A DNA stretch of 64,000 bases. Source: Mycobacterium sp. 852013-50091_SCH5140682 (GTDB lineage Bacteria > Actinomycetota > Actinomycetes > Mycobacteriales > Mycobacteriaceae). The stretch lies in the NCBI RefSeq assembly GCF_001665685.1, contig NZ_LZTB01000080.1, positions 1 to 64,000 on the forward strand. The letters run 5' to 3'. Numbering within the stretch: position 1 is the first letter of the stretch; each line of letters starts with the position of its first letter. Both the position numbers and the translations under genes were made by a program. Below the pieces are notes generated by a model. It saw only the letters and a list, made by a program, of their open reading frames with translations, had not been told where the DNA came from and did no database searches. Below, one piece after another: positions 24,699-32,982 of this stretch.

Positions 24699-26156
24699 GT
24701 GAGCGGCAGACGTGCCATGAAGAGCAGCTCGCCGGTCTCGGGGCTCCGGCGCGCTCAGCTGTCCTTCACCCAGGTGCTCGGGCAGTCGGTGTCGGCGGTG
24801 GCTCCGTCGGCCGTCATGGTCACGCTGCCCGCGCTGGTGATCCCGGCGGCGGGCTCGGCCACGCTTCCCGTGTTCATCGTGACGGCGGTGCTGATGGCCG
24901 CCGTCGGCTACTGCGTGACGCAGTTCTCCACGCGCATGGTCGCGGTCAGTGGCCTGTACAGCTACACGGTCAAGGGGCTCGGGCCGGTGCCGGGCATCGC
25001 GGCGGGATGGTCGGTGGTGATCGGTTACGCGGCGGCGGCGATGGCCAGCACCTTGGGCGCCGCAAGCTATCTCACCGCCCTGCTGGGCCGGCTCGGGGTG
25101 CCCGGCGGCGAACCCACGATCGCGGTGCTGGCCGTCGTCGTCGGCATCGTCGCCCTGACCCTGATGGTGCGCGGGATCCGGCTGTCCGCGCGAATCTCGC
25201 TCACCGTCGAGGTTTTCGCGATCGTGGCGGCCGCGGTGGTGCTCGTGATCGCCTTCACCGGGGCGGTGGCCGGTGGTCACGATCCGCCGGAAGCACCTGC
25301 TGCACAATCGCATTCAGCGCTGGGATTCGCCCTGCTGCTGGCCATCACGTCCTATGAGGGATTCGAGAGCGCGTCGACGGTCGCGCGCGAGGCACAACGG
25401 CCCTTCGTCACCGTCACCCGCGCGATCCGGTGGACGCCGGTCGCGCTCGGCGTGCTCTACACGTTCGCCGCGGCGATGCAATCCGCGGGCACCATCCAGG
25501 CAGGCATCGGCGCGGTGCCCATCGTGCTCAGCCTGCCCGACACCGCCGGCACCGCGTCGGTGGCGCTGTCCATCGTGATGGAGCTGGGCATCACCGCCTC
25601 GTGGTTCGCCTGCGTGATCGGCTCGACGACGGCGTTGTCGCGCACCCTGTTCGCGATGGGCCGCGAAGGCGTCCTGCCGTCGGCCGTTGGCGATGCGCAC
25701 CCGCGTCACCGCACTCCGCACATCGCGCTCTACGTGGCCATTCCGGTGATCGTCGCGGTGCCCGTGGGCTATCTGCTGATCGTCGGCTCCCCCCGCGAGG
25801 TGCTGATCGGCCTGCTGGCGATATCGGCGCACGGCTACATCGGTGCCTACCTGCTGGCATGCCTGGCCGCGCCGACGTTCCTGCGCCGCATCGGCGAGCT
25901 CACCTGGGCTCCGCTGACCGTGGGCCTGACCACCGCGGCCATGATGGTCGCCATCATTGTGTGGGCGGTGCTGACCGTCGAATCGCCGGTGTGGGTCGCC
26001 ACCGCCGTGTACGCCGCGCTGCTGGCAATCGGTCTCGGGGCCTTCGCCCTTCGCCGTCGCTCGCTACCAGACCTGGCCGAGCGGGTCGGTGTCTTCGACG
26101 AGACGGTGGCCGGTGACATCTTCGCCGACTACAACCCGTGGGAGGTACGTCGATGA
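24699..26156 (+). CDS. APC-family amino acid/amine permease (second of the cluster)
   Basis: About 485 residues and 12 membrane segments. The first segment (LGQSVSAVAPSAVMVTLPAL) and the sixth (LLAITSYEGFESASTVAREA) carry the APC signature; FAMGREGVLPSAVGDAHPRH is the conserved cytoplasmic loop. I chose GTG 24699 because TACCTT lies seven bases before it, as expected of a leaderless mycobacterial transcript; ATG 24717 is a good alternative and an upstream ATG-like start at 24597 would cover the operator. The stop overlaps the iclR-type gene start (ATGA). Probably imports a related amine. Confidence 0.85.
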   Translation: MSGRRAMKSSSPVSGLRRAQLSFTQVLGQSVSAVAPSAVMVTLPALVIPAAGSATLPVFIVTAVLMAAVGYCVTQFSTRMVAVSGLYSYTVKGLGPVPGIAAGWSVVIGYAAAAMASTLGAASYLTALLGRLGVPGGEPTIAVLAVVVGIVALTLMVRGIRLSARISLTVEVFAIVAAAVVLVIAFTGAVAGGHDPPEAPAAQSHSALGFALLLAITSYEGFESASTVAREAQRPFVTVTRAIRWTPVALGVLYTFAAAMQSAGTIQAGIGAVPIVLSLPDTAGTASVALSIVMELGITASWFACVIGSTTALSRTLFAMGREGVLPSAVGDAHPRHRTPHIALYVAIPVIVAVPVGYLLIVGSPREVLIGLLAISAHGYIGAYLLACLAAPTFLRRIGELTWAPLTVGLTTAAMMVAIIVWAVLTVESPVWVATAVYAALLAIGLGAFALRRRSLPDLAERVGVFDETVAGDIFADYNPWEVRR

Positions 26157-26905
26157 GCCCCGCCGACGGAGCACTGTCGGGCCGCCAACCCAAGGCGGTG
26201 CAGAGTGCGCTGCAGGTCCTGGAGGCCGTCGCGCACGCAGGTGTGGGAGTGACCGCGAAGGAAATCGCCGATCGCCTGAACATGCCATCGGCGACCACCT
26301 ACCGGTTGCTGAATCTCCTTGTCGCCGACGGTTACATCGTGCGGCTGCCGGACCTGTCCGGCTTCTCGCTCGGCCCGCGGATGGGCGTGCTGATCGATAC
26401 CGCGGTCTCCCCGACGGTGTGCACGGCCGCGCGCGAGGTGCTCGGCGAGATGCGACTGTCGGTGCGGTTCGGTGTGCACCTGTTCTACTTCACCAACACC
26501 TCGGTGCGCATCGCCGATCCTGACGGGGAGTATCCGCCGCCTGCCGACGAGTCTGTGCTCAACCATCACCTGCATGCGTGCGCGGTGGGCAAGCTGCTGC
26601 TCGCCGAGAAGAGCGACGCGGACACGCTGCTGGGTTCACAACTCGGTGCGTTGACGGCACGCACGGTGACATCGAAATCCGTTCTTGCCGAAGAACTCCA
26701 GGCCGTGCGCCAGAACGATGCGGCCACTCAGACCGGCGAGCTGCGCGACGAATCGGCCTGCGTGGCGGTGCCGGTGCGGTCGGCCACGGGTGCGCTGGTG
26801 GCGGCGGTGGCGATGTCGGGACGATCCGATCAGACCGAACTGCTGAGCCGGCAGGTGCCGGTACTGCGGGAGTGCGCGGCGCGACTCAGTCCGCTATTGG
26901 CGTGA
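26153..26905 (+). CDS. IclR-family transcriptional regulator
   Basis: A 250-residue regulator. The N-terminal winged helix-turn-helix includes AVQSALQVLEAVAHAG and TAKEIADRLNMPSATTYRLL (about residues 15-60). The C-terminal effector domain shows the IclR plan (LNHHLHACAVGKLLLAEKSD, ELRDESACVAVPVRSATGAL, VAAVAMSGRS). GGGAGGT (26141-26147) before ATG 26153 fixes the start. It is coupled to the second permease and is the best candidate to bind the ATTCTCATTTG operators. Likely senses the amine or its aromatic acid product. A 24-bp stem-loop follows the stop. Confidence 0.92.
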   Translation: MSPADGALSGRQPKAVQSALQVLEAVAHAGVGVTAKEIADRLNMPSATTYRLLNLLVADGYIVRLPDLSGFSLGPRMGVLIDTAVSPTVCTAAREVLGEMRLSVRFGVHLFYFTNTSVRIADPDGEYPPPADESVLNHHLHACAVGKLLLAEKSDADTLLGSQLGALTARTVTSKSVLAEELQAVRQNDAATQTGELRDESACVAVPVRSATGALVAAVAMSGRSDQTELLSRQVPVLRECAARLSPLLA

Positions 26906-26919
26906 GGACACAGCTGTAC

Positions 26920-26980
26920 GCCGAATGGCCAGTTGTTGCACGGAACTGCCGAAAAGCCGTACAACAACTGGCCATTCGGC
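26920..26980. terminator. Long stem-loop between convergent genes
   Basis: GCCGAATGGCCAGTTGTTG (26920-26938) pairs perfectly with 26962-26980, and with one mismatch the stem grows to 24 pairs (26920-26943 with 26957-26980), loop 13 bases. It stands 14 bases after the iclR-type stop and six before the fadD stop, so it can serve both strands as terminator. The ACTGGCCA core recurs at 38544-38600. Confidence 0.7.
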
Positions 26981-26986
26981 CGCGAG

Positions 26987-28597
26987 CTAACCCAGCCCGA
27001 GGATCCGGACGCTTTCGGCCCGCATCTCGACCTTGCGTACCTTGCCGGTCACGGTCATCGGGAACTCTTCGACCAGCACCACGTAGCGCGGGATCTTGTA
27101 GTGCGCCAGCTTGCCCGAGGCGTACGCCCGCACCGCAGCGGCATCCAACGGGGCCCGGCCGGGTTTGAGCCGGATCCACGCGCAGATCTCCTCGCCGTAG
27201 CGCTCGTCGGGAACCCCGACCACCTGGGCGTCTTCGACATCGGGATGGGTGTAGAGGAACTCCTCGATCTCCCGGGGGTAGACGTTCTCACCGCCGCGGA
27301 TCACCATGTCCTTGATGCGGCCGACCACGTTGCAGTAGCCGTCCTCGGCCATCACCGCGAGATCGCCGGTGTGCATCCAGCCTTCGGCGTCGATCGCCTC
27401 GGCGGTTCTCTCCGGATCGTTCCAATACCCCAACATCACCGAGTAGCCACGCGTGCAGAGCTCACCCGGCGCACCACGTTCCACGAGCTCGCCGGTCTCA
27501 GGGTCGACGATCTTGACCTCGAGGTGCGGATGCACCCGGCCGATCGACGAGGTACGCCGCTCCAGATCGTCATCGATGAGCGTCTGGCAGGACACCGGTG
27601 ACGTCTCGGTCATGCCGTAGCAGATCGCGACCTCGGACATGTGCATATCGTTGACGCAGCGCTTCATCACCTCGACCGGGCACACCGAGCCCGCCATGAT
27701 CCCGGTGCGCAGCGACGACAGGTCGCGACCGGCGAAACTCGGATGGTTCTGCATGGCGATGAACATCGTCGGAACCCCGTAAACGCCGGTGCACCTTTCG
27801 GTTTCGATGGCATCGAGCGTAGCGGCCGGGTCGAATCCTGGGGCCGGGATCACCATGGTGACGCCGTGGGTGGTGCACCCCAGGTTGCCCATCACCATGC
27901 CGAAGCAGTGATAGAACGGCACCGGGATGCACAAGCGCTCGCCCGGTGTGAGCTTGATACCCTCGGTGACGAAGAACCCGTTGTTGAGGATGTTGCGGTG
28001 GCTGAGCGTCGCGCCTTTGGGGAAACCCGTTGTGCCCGAGGTGTACTGGATGTTGATCGGGTCGGTGTTGGACAGCGTCGCCGCGCGGGCCGCCAAGGCC
28101 TCGGGCTGCACGGCACTGGCGCGCAGGCGATCCCAGTCGCCGGTACCCAGGAACACCACGTCGGCCAACTGCGGGGCCTGCGGCCGCACCTCGTCGACCA
28201 TCGCCACATAGTCCGACGTCTTGAACGCCGTCGCCGACACCAGCAGCCGCACCTGCGACTGGTTGAGCACGTAAGCCAGCTCGTGGGTGCGGTAGGCCGG
28301 GTTGATGTTGACCAGGATCGCACCGATCTTCGCGGTGGCGTACTGCACAATGGTCCACTGCGCGCAGTTGGGCGACCAGATGCCGACACGATCGCCCTTG
28401 TCGATACCCATGCCGATCAAACCTCGTGCGACCACGTTGATTTCGTCGTTCAACTCGGCGTAGGTGTAACGCAGTCCCTGGGCCACGTCGACGAGCGCCT
28501 CGATGCCGGGATGCGTCGCCGCGATCCGTTCGAAGTTCGCCCCGATGGTCTCCTCGAGGATGGGAGTGTCGGTCGGCCCCGCGTCGTAGCTGCGCAT
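26987..28597 (-). CDS. Fatty-acyl-CoA synthetase (AMP-forming, FadD35/AcsF-like)
   Basis: A 536-residue ANL enzyme. The P-loop is QYTSGTTGFPKGATLSHRNI near residues 187-206; then CYGMTETSP, HTGDLAVMAEDGYCNVVGR, IKDMVIRGGENVYPREIEEFL, and the C-terminal MTVTGKVRKVEMRA lysine. The N-terminal sequence and overall motifs are of the mycobacterial fatty-acyl-CoA ligase group including FadD35 (from memory). It overlaps the upstream acyl-CoA ligase stop by one base (TGATG), so the two ligases are translationally coupled. It would activate free carboxylic acids in the cytoplasm; chain length is unknown. Confidence 0.88.
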   Translation of the reverse strand: MRSYDAGPTDTPILEETIGANFERIAATHPGIEALVDVAQGLRYTYAELNDEINVVARGLIGMGIDKGDRVGIWSPNCAQWTIVQYATAKIGAILVNINPAYRTHELAYVLNQSQVRLLVSATAFKTSDYVAMVDEVRPQAPQLADVVFLGTGDWDRLRASAVQPEALAARAATLSNTDPINIQYTSGTTGFPKGATLSHRNILNNGFFVTEGIKLTPGERLCIPVPFYHCFGMVMGNLGCTTHGVTMVIPAPGFDPAATLDAIETERCTGVYGVPTMFIAMQNHPSFAGRDLSSLRTGIMAGSVCPVEVMKRCVNDMHMSEVAICYGMTETSPVSCQTLIDDDLERRTSSIGRVHPHLEVKIVDPETGELVERGAPGELCTRGYSVMLGYWNDPERTAEAIDAEGWMHTGDLAVMAEDGYCNVVGRIKDMVIRGGENVYPREIEEFLYTHPDVEDAQVVGVPDERYGEEICAWIRLKPGRAPLDAAAVRAYASGKLAHYKIPRYVVLVEEFPMTVTGKVRKVEMRAESVRILGLG

Positions 28598-30294
28598 CAG
28601 TCCACCAGATCCTCGTAGCGGTATTCACTGTCGATCGGCGTCCCCGATTGGTACGCCTCGTCCTCACGCCTGCGCAGCTCGACCCGGCGGATCTTGCCGG
28701 AGATGGTCTTGGGCAGCTCGAAGAACTCCACTCGTCGCACCTTCAAGTACGGCGCGAGGTGGTCGCGTGCGTAGGACATCACGTCTTTTGCGGTGTCGGC
28801 GTTGGCTTCCCAGCCGTCGGCGAGCGCGACGTAGGCCTTGGGCACCGCCAGCCGGGTCTCGTCGGGCTGCGGCACGACGGCGGCCTCCACGACCGCGGGA
28901 TGCTCGATGAGCACGCTTTCCAACTCGAACGGCGACACCTTGTAATCGCTGGATTTGAAGACGTCGTCGGTGCGGCCGATGTAAGTGATGTAGCCGTCGG
29001 CGTCACGCGCCGCGACGTCGCCCGTGTGGTAGTAGCCACCGGCCATCACTGCCGCATTGCGTTGCGGGTCACCGAGATACCCGGTCATCAGGTTGACCGG
29101 GTGCGCGCTGAGATCCAGGCACAGCTCACCCTCGTCGGCGAGTTCGCCGCTGATGGGATCCACCAGCACCACCGGCACGCCGGGCATCGGCCGGCCCATG
29201 GAACCGGGCTTGACCGGCTGCCCCGGGGTGTTGCCGACCTGCAACGTCGTCTCGGTCTGACCGAATCCGTCGCGGATGGTCAGGCCCCATGCGTTCTGGA
29301 CCCGGGCGATGACGTCGGGGTTGAGCGGTTCACCCGCACCCAGGATCTCGCGCAGACCTTCGGGTTTGGCGCCGAGGTCGGCCTGGATCAACATGCGCCA
29401 CACGGTCGGCGGGGCACAGAAGGTATTGACGCCCGCGCGGCGGATCTGGTGCAACAGCGCCGCGGCATCGAACCGGCGGTAGTTGTACACGAAGATGGTG
29501 GCCTCGGCGATCCACGGCGCGAAGAAGCAACTCCAGGCGTGCTTCGCCCAGCCCGGTGAGCTGATCGCCAAGTGGACGTCCCCGGGGCGCACGCCGATCC
29601 ACGCCATCGTCGTCAGATGGCCGACCGGGTACGAGACCTGGGAATGCTCAACCAGTTTGGGCTTGCTGGTGGTACCCGAGGTGAAGTAGATCAGCAACGG
29701 GTCCTCGACCGTCGTCGTCCCCACCCAGCGGATCGGTTCGGCCTCGGCGGCATCGGCGTAGGCGTGCCAGCCGGCGACCGGCGCACCCACCGCGATGCGC
29801 ACGTAGTCACCGTCGACCTCGGTGAACTTGTCCGCGTCGGCGGCGTTGGCGATGACGAAACGTGCCCCGCCGCGCGTGATGCGGTCGGCCAGATCGGCCG
29901 GGCCCAACGCCCCGGTGGTCGGCATGGTGACCGCGCCGAGTTTGGCGATGGCCAGCATGGACTCCCACAGTTCGGTCTGGTTGCCGAGCATCACAATGAC
30001 CCGGTCGCCCTTGCCGACGCCAAGGCCGTGCAGCCAGCCCGCCACCCGGTCGGAGCGGTCGGCCATCTCGGCAAAACTGATCCGCTGCTCGCTGCCGTCC
30101 TCCTCGACGATCCACAACGCAGTCCGCTCGTTGTCCCGTGCGATGACGTCGAACCAGTCGGTGGCCCAGTTGAAGGTGCCCGTGATCTGCGGCCAGGAGA
30201 AGGCGTCGACGGCCTTGTCGTAGTCGGAGATCGCCGCGACGAGCTGGTCACGGGCGGTACGGTAAAGGTCCGAGTTCGTCGCTGGCTCGTTCAT
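28597..30294 (-). CDS. Acyl-CoA synthetase, medium-chain/benzoate-CoA ligase-like
   Basis: A 565-residue ANL enzyme of the acetyl-CoA-synthetase-like (MACS) branch: IYFTSGTTSKPKLVEHSQ P-loop near residue 208, then SPGWAKHAWSCFFAPWIAEA, DGFGQTETTLQVGN, YHTGDVAARDADGYITYIGR, TDDVFKSSDYKVSPFELE and LPKTISGKIRRVELR near the end. SPGWAKHAW is typical of benzoate/medium-chain ligases. Divergent from a LuxR-type regulator gene and coupled to the next ligase gene. The substrate may be an aromatic or medium-chain acid, which would suit the nearby amine catabolism, but this is inference. Confidence 0.88.
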   Translation of the reverse strand: MNEPATNSDLYRTARDQLVAAISDYDKAVDAFSWPQITGTFNWATDWFDVIARDNERTALWIVEEDGSEQRISFAEMADRSDRVAGWLHGLGVGKGDRVIVMLGNQTELWESMLAIAKLGAVTMPTTGALGPADLADRITRGGARFVIANAADADKFTEVDGDYVRIAVGAPVAGWHAYADAAEAEPIRWVGTTTVEDPLLIYFTSGTTSKPKLVEHSQVSYPVGHLTTMAWIGVRPGDVHLAISSPGWAKHAWSCFFAPWIAEATIFVYNYRRFDAAALLHQIRRAGVNTFCAPPTVWRMLIQADLGAKPEGLREILGAGEPLNPDVIARVQNAWGLTIRDGFGQTETTLQVGNTPGQPVKPGSMGRPMPGVPVVLVDPISGELADEGELCLDLSAHPVNLMTGYLGDPQRNAAVMAGGYYHTGDVAARDADGYITYIGRTDDVFKSSDYKVSPFELESVLIEHPAVVEAAVVPQPDETRLAVPKAYVALADGWEANADTAKDVMSYARDHLAPYLKVRRVEFFELPKTISGKIRRVELRRREDEAYQSGTPIDSEYRYEDLVD

Positions 30295-30353
30295 GACAGT
30301 TATGCTCTATGTCACAGTTGTCCGTCCGCTACCCCCGAAAGTGGGTATCCGCC

Positions 30354-31193
30354 ATGCGCCCCTCGCTGCTGCGGCCGCGTGACGCCGACGCGGTGCGCGC
30401 CGAACTGCGCCGCATGGCTACTGACACGGGCCTGCCACTGGCGTTCGGCGGGGAGGTGCACGGCGACGCGCTGTTGCTCAGCGAATTCATCGGCACCCGC
30501 ACGGGGGCCATGCGCGGGCTGGCGGTACGGCCGAGTGCGGGGCTCGGCGGGGCCTCGATGGTGGCGCGGCGGCCCATCGCGGTGCCCGACTACCGGCGAT
30601 CGGCGACCATCACCCACGACTACGACGAGCCGGTGCTGACCGAGGGCATCCGCTCCATCCTGGCGGTTCCGGTGGTGGTCGACGGCGCGGCGCGGGCGGT
30701 GCTGTACGGCGCGCACCGCAGCAGCGCCCCGATCGGCGACCGGACGGCCACCGCGATGCTGACGTCTGCGCGCCGGCTCGCCGACGAGCTGCGTGTGCGT
30801 GACGAGGTGGACCGCCGGATGCGGCTGCGCGAGGCACAGCTGGCCAACTTCGAGGGCCAGCCCGCCGACACCGAGCAAATCCGTTCGGTGTACGCCGATC
30901 TGCGCCGGCTGGCCGCCGACACCCCCGCGCTGGCGGTTCCCCTGCGTGATCTCGCCGACCGCCTGGCAGGCGCGCTGCGTGGTGACGCCCCGGCCAGCGC
31001 GCCGCTGACCGCGCGGGAAGTCGACGTGCTGGCGCAGGTCGCGTTGGGCTGCACCAACGCCGAAGCAGCCCAACGCCTTTCGCTGAAGCCCGAGACGGTG
31101 AAGAGCTATCTGCGCAGCGCCACAGCCAAACTCGGGGCGCGGACCCGGCACGAGGCGGTGTCCAAGGCCCGCAGGCTACGTCAGATCCCCTGA
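30354..31193 (+). CDS. GAF-domain LuxR-family transcriptional regulator
   Basis: About 279 residues: an N-terminal GAF-like sensor (about 10-150; RSILAVPVVVDGAARAVLYG is the typical strand pattern) and a C-terminal LuxR helix-turn-helix LTAREVDVLAQVALGCTNAE ... LKPETVKSYLRSATAKLGA. The divergent acyl-CoA ligase pair is the likely target. ATG 30354 leaves 59 bases for the divergent promoters; an in-frame ATG at 30309 would leave only 14, so I prefer the former. The stop overlaps the end of the convergent TetR gene by 18 bases. Confidence 0.85.
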   Translation: MRPSLLRPRDADAVRAELRRMATDTGLPLAFGGEVHGDALLLSEFIGTRTGAMRGLAVRPSAGLGGASMVARRPIAVPDYRRSATITHDYDEPVLTEGIRSILAVPVVVDGAARAVLYGAHRSSAPIGDRTATAMLTSARRLADELRVRDEVDRRMRLREAQLANFEGQPADTEQIRSVYADLRRLAADTPALAVPLRDLADRLAGALRGDAPASAPLTAREVDVLAQVALGCTNAEAAQRLSLKPETVKSYLRSATAKLGARTRHEAVSKARRLRQIP

Positions 31194-31727
31194 CAGGTAG
31201 CGCTGAATCGTCGGGCCGATCGACGAGATGATCTCCTCGCGCGTCATATCCGCCACCGGCGCCACCGCGAGCACGAATCGGCACAGAGCCAGCCCCATCA
31301 TCTGCGCGCCGACCAGACCGGCACGCCGCTCAGCCTCACCCGGGGGGGCCAGCCTCGCGACCACCGGCACCAGCTGAGCCCCGAAGATCTCCCGCATACG
31401 TTGGGCCGCTTCAGCATTGGTGGTGGCCGAGCGCAGCAGGACCGTGAGCGCCTCGTCACCCTCCCAGCGGTTGAGGAAATGCGTGACGAGGTGGCGTCCC
31501 ACCGTGGCCGGGTCGACCGCCGTGAGATCGGGGAACCGCAGATCGAATTCCGATGCGGTCGCGAAGAGCTTGTCCTTGTTGCCGAAATACCGGATCACCA
31601 AGGCGGGGTCGATGCCTGCGGCCGCGGCCACGGCCCTGATGGTCGTGCCCTGGTAGCCCGTGGCGGCGAACTGTTCGCGGGCCGCGGCGAGGATCGCCTC
31701 CCTGGTCCGATCGGCTGAACGCTTCAT
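31176..31727 (-). CDS. TetR-family transcriptional repressor
   Basis: About 183 residues. The N-terminal helix-turn-helix reads REAILAAAREQFAATGYQGT ... AAAAGIDPALVIRYFGNKDKL, the standard TetR pattern. The C-terminal ligand domain resembles the TetR_C_7/PF17920-like group. I prefer ATG 31727: TATGCT on the same strand stands seven bases upstream, which gives a leaderless start; ATG 31739 would lie inside that box. Two GTCAAC-N4-GTTGAC operators in the divergent gap indicate autoregulation and control of the FAD monooxygenase gene. Confidence 0.9.
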   Translation of the reverse strand: MKRSADRTREAILAAAREQFAATGYQGTTIRAVAAAAGIDPALVIRYFGNKDKLFATASEFDLRFPDLTAVDPATVGRHLVTHFLNRWEGDEALTVLLRSATTNAEAAQRMREIFGAQLVPVVARLAPPGEAERRAGLVGAQMMGLALCRFVLAVAPVADMTREEIISSIGPTIQRYLSGDLT

Positions 31728-31741
31728 GACCGACAGCATAA

Positions 31742-31757
31742 GTCAACAGGTGTTGAC
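31742..31757. promoter_or_regulatory. TetR operator 1 (near the tetR start)
   Basis: GTCAACAGGTGTTGAC is a palindrome with seven-base arms (GTCAACA/TGTTGAC) and a GG centre. It adjoins the tetR -10 box TATGCT (31741-31736), so binding would block tetR transcription. Confidence 0.8.
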
Positions 31758-31788
31758 ACGGGGACCGATCGGGCGCACCATGGAGCAA

Positions 31789-31804
31789 GTCAACAAGCGT
31801 TGAC
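31789..31804. promoter_or_regulatory. TetR operator 2 (near the monooxygenase start)
   Basis: GTCAACAAGCGTTGAC repeats operator 1 with six-base arms GTCAAC/GTTGAC, 47 bases away. It lies 25 bases before the monooxygenase ATG 31829. Confidence 0.8.
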
Positions 31805-31828
31805 ATGTTCGACAGAAAAGGGCTCACC

Positions 31829-32968
31829 ATGCAATCCACCGACGTCCTGGTGATCGGAGCCGGCCCGACCGGCCTCACCCTCGCCGCCGACCTGCGCCGA
31901 CGCGGGGTCGACGTGACCGTCGTCGACAAGCTGCCCGAAGGCGCCAACACCTCGCGCGCCGCCGCCGTGGCCGCCCGCACGCTTGAGGTGCTCGAGGGTC
32001 TCGACGTATCCCGCCGCATGATCGCCGAAGGGCTCGTCACGCCCCATTTCACGATGCGCGACGGTGAACGCGTGCTGATTCCCGTCGACTTCAGCACGCT
32101 GCCGACCGCCTACCCGTTCACCCTCATGCTGTCCCAGGCCGACACCGAGCGGATCCTGCTGCAGCGCCTCACCGAACTCGGCGGCACGGTGATCCGACCG
32201 CTCGGGCTCGAGCGGCTCGACCAGGACGACGACGGCGTCACCGCAACCTTCACCGACGGCACCGCGATGCGGGCGCGCTACGTCGTCGGCGCAGACGGCA
32301 TCCACAGCCGGGTACGTGACCAAGCCGATATCGGGTTCAGTGGCGGCGAATACCCGGAATCGTTCGCGTTGGCCGATGTCCGGCTGGCGGCACCACTGGA
32401 CGACGAGGGAGTGATCCTGTTCTACGCGAAATCGGGCCTGACCGTCGTCGCGCCGTTGCCCGACGGCGTGTTCCGCATCGTCGCACCCACCGCCGACGCA
32501 CCGGAGTGCCCGACCGTGCCCTACGTTCAACGCCTGCTCGACCAACGCGGTTTCGGGCCGGGGAAAACCGTTGTCACCGAAGTCATCTGGGGTTCGCGGT
32601 TCCGGATCCAGCACCGGGTCGCCGACACCTATCGCGCCGGCCGGCTGCTGCTCGCCGGCGACGCCGCGCATGTCCACAGCCCGGCAGGCGGGCAGGGCAT
32701 GAACCTGGGCATCCAGGATGCCGTGGCACTCGCCGACGCCCTTGCCGCCGTGCTCAGCGGGGCGCCCGAGCGCATGCTCGACGACTACAGCGCGGCGCGC
32801 CGGCCGATCGCCCTGCAGGTGCTCGCACTCACCGGGCAGCTCACCCGGGTCGCCACGCTGCCACCGCTGCTGCGTCCCGTCCGCAATGTGCTCATGGGGT
32901 TGGCATCGCACCTTCCCGTGGTGCGCCACCAACTGGCGTGGCGCCTGAGCGGTCTGGTCTACCGCTGA
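31829..32968 (+). CDS. FAD-dependent aromatic-ring monooxygenase
   Basis: About 379 residues, flavoprotein hydroxylase of the PHBH/TfdB fold. The Rossmann motif VLVIGAGPTGLTLAADL is at residues 5-21, the DG motif is VGADGIHSRVR, and the second FAD motif GDAAHVHSPAGGQGMNLG is near 275. It lacks the C-terminal thioredoxin-like domain of larger phenol hydroxylases. It would use NAD(P)H and oxygen to hydroxylate an aromatic or polyketide-like compound. AAAAGGG before ATG 31829 is a good ribosome site; ATG 31805 adjoins the operator and is less likely. Induced when the TetR ligand is present (inferred). The epoxide hydrolase gene follows after 14 bases. Confidence 0.9.
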   Translation: MQSTDVLVIGAGPTGLTLAADLRRRGVDVTVVDKLPEGANTSRAAAVAARTLEVLEGLDVSRRMIAEGLVTPHFTMRDGERVLIPVDFSTLPTAYPFTLMLSQADTERILLQRLTELGGTVIRPLGLERLDQDDDGVTATFTDGTAMRARYVVGADGIHSRVRDQADIGFSGGEYPESFALADVRLAAPLDDEGVILFYAKSGLTVVAPLPDGVFRIVAPTADAPECPTVPYVQRLLDQRGFGPGKTVVTEVIWGSRFRIQHRVADTYRAGRLLLAGDAAHVHSPAGGQGMNLGIQDAVALADALAAVLSGAPERMLDDYSAARRPIALQVLALTGQLTRVATLPPLLRPVRNVLMGLASHLPVVRHQLAWRLSGLVYR

Positions 32969-32982
32969 GCTGATGCGACAGG

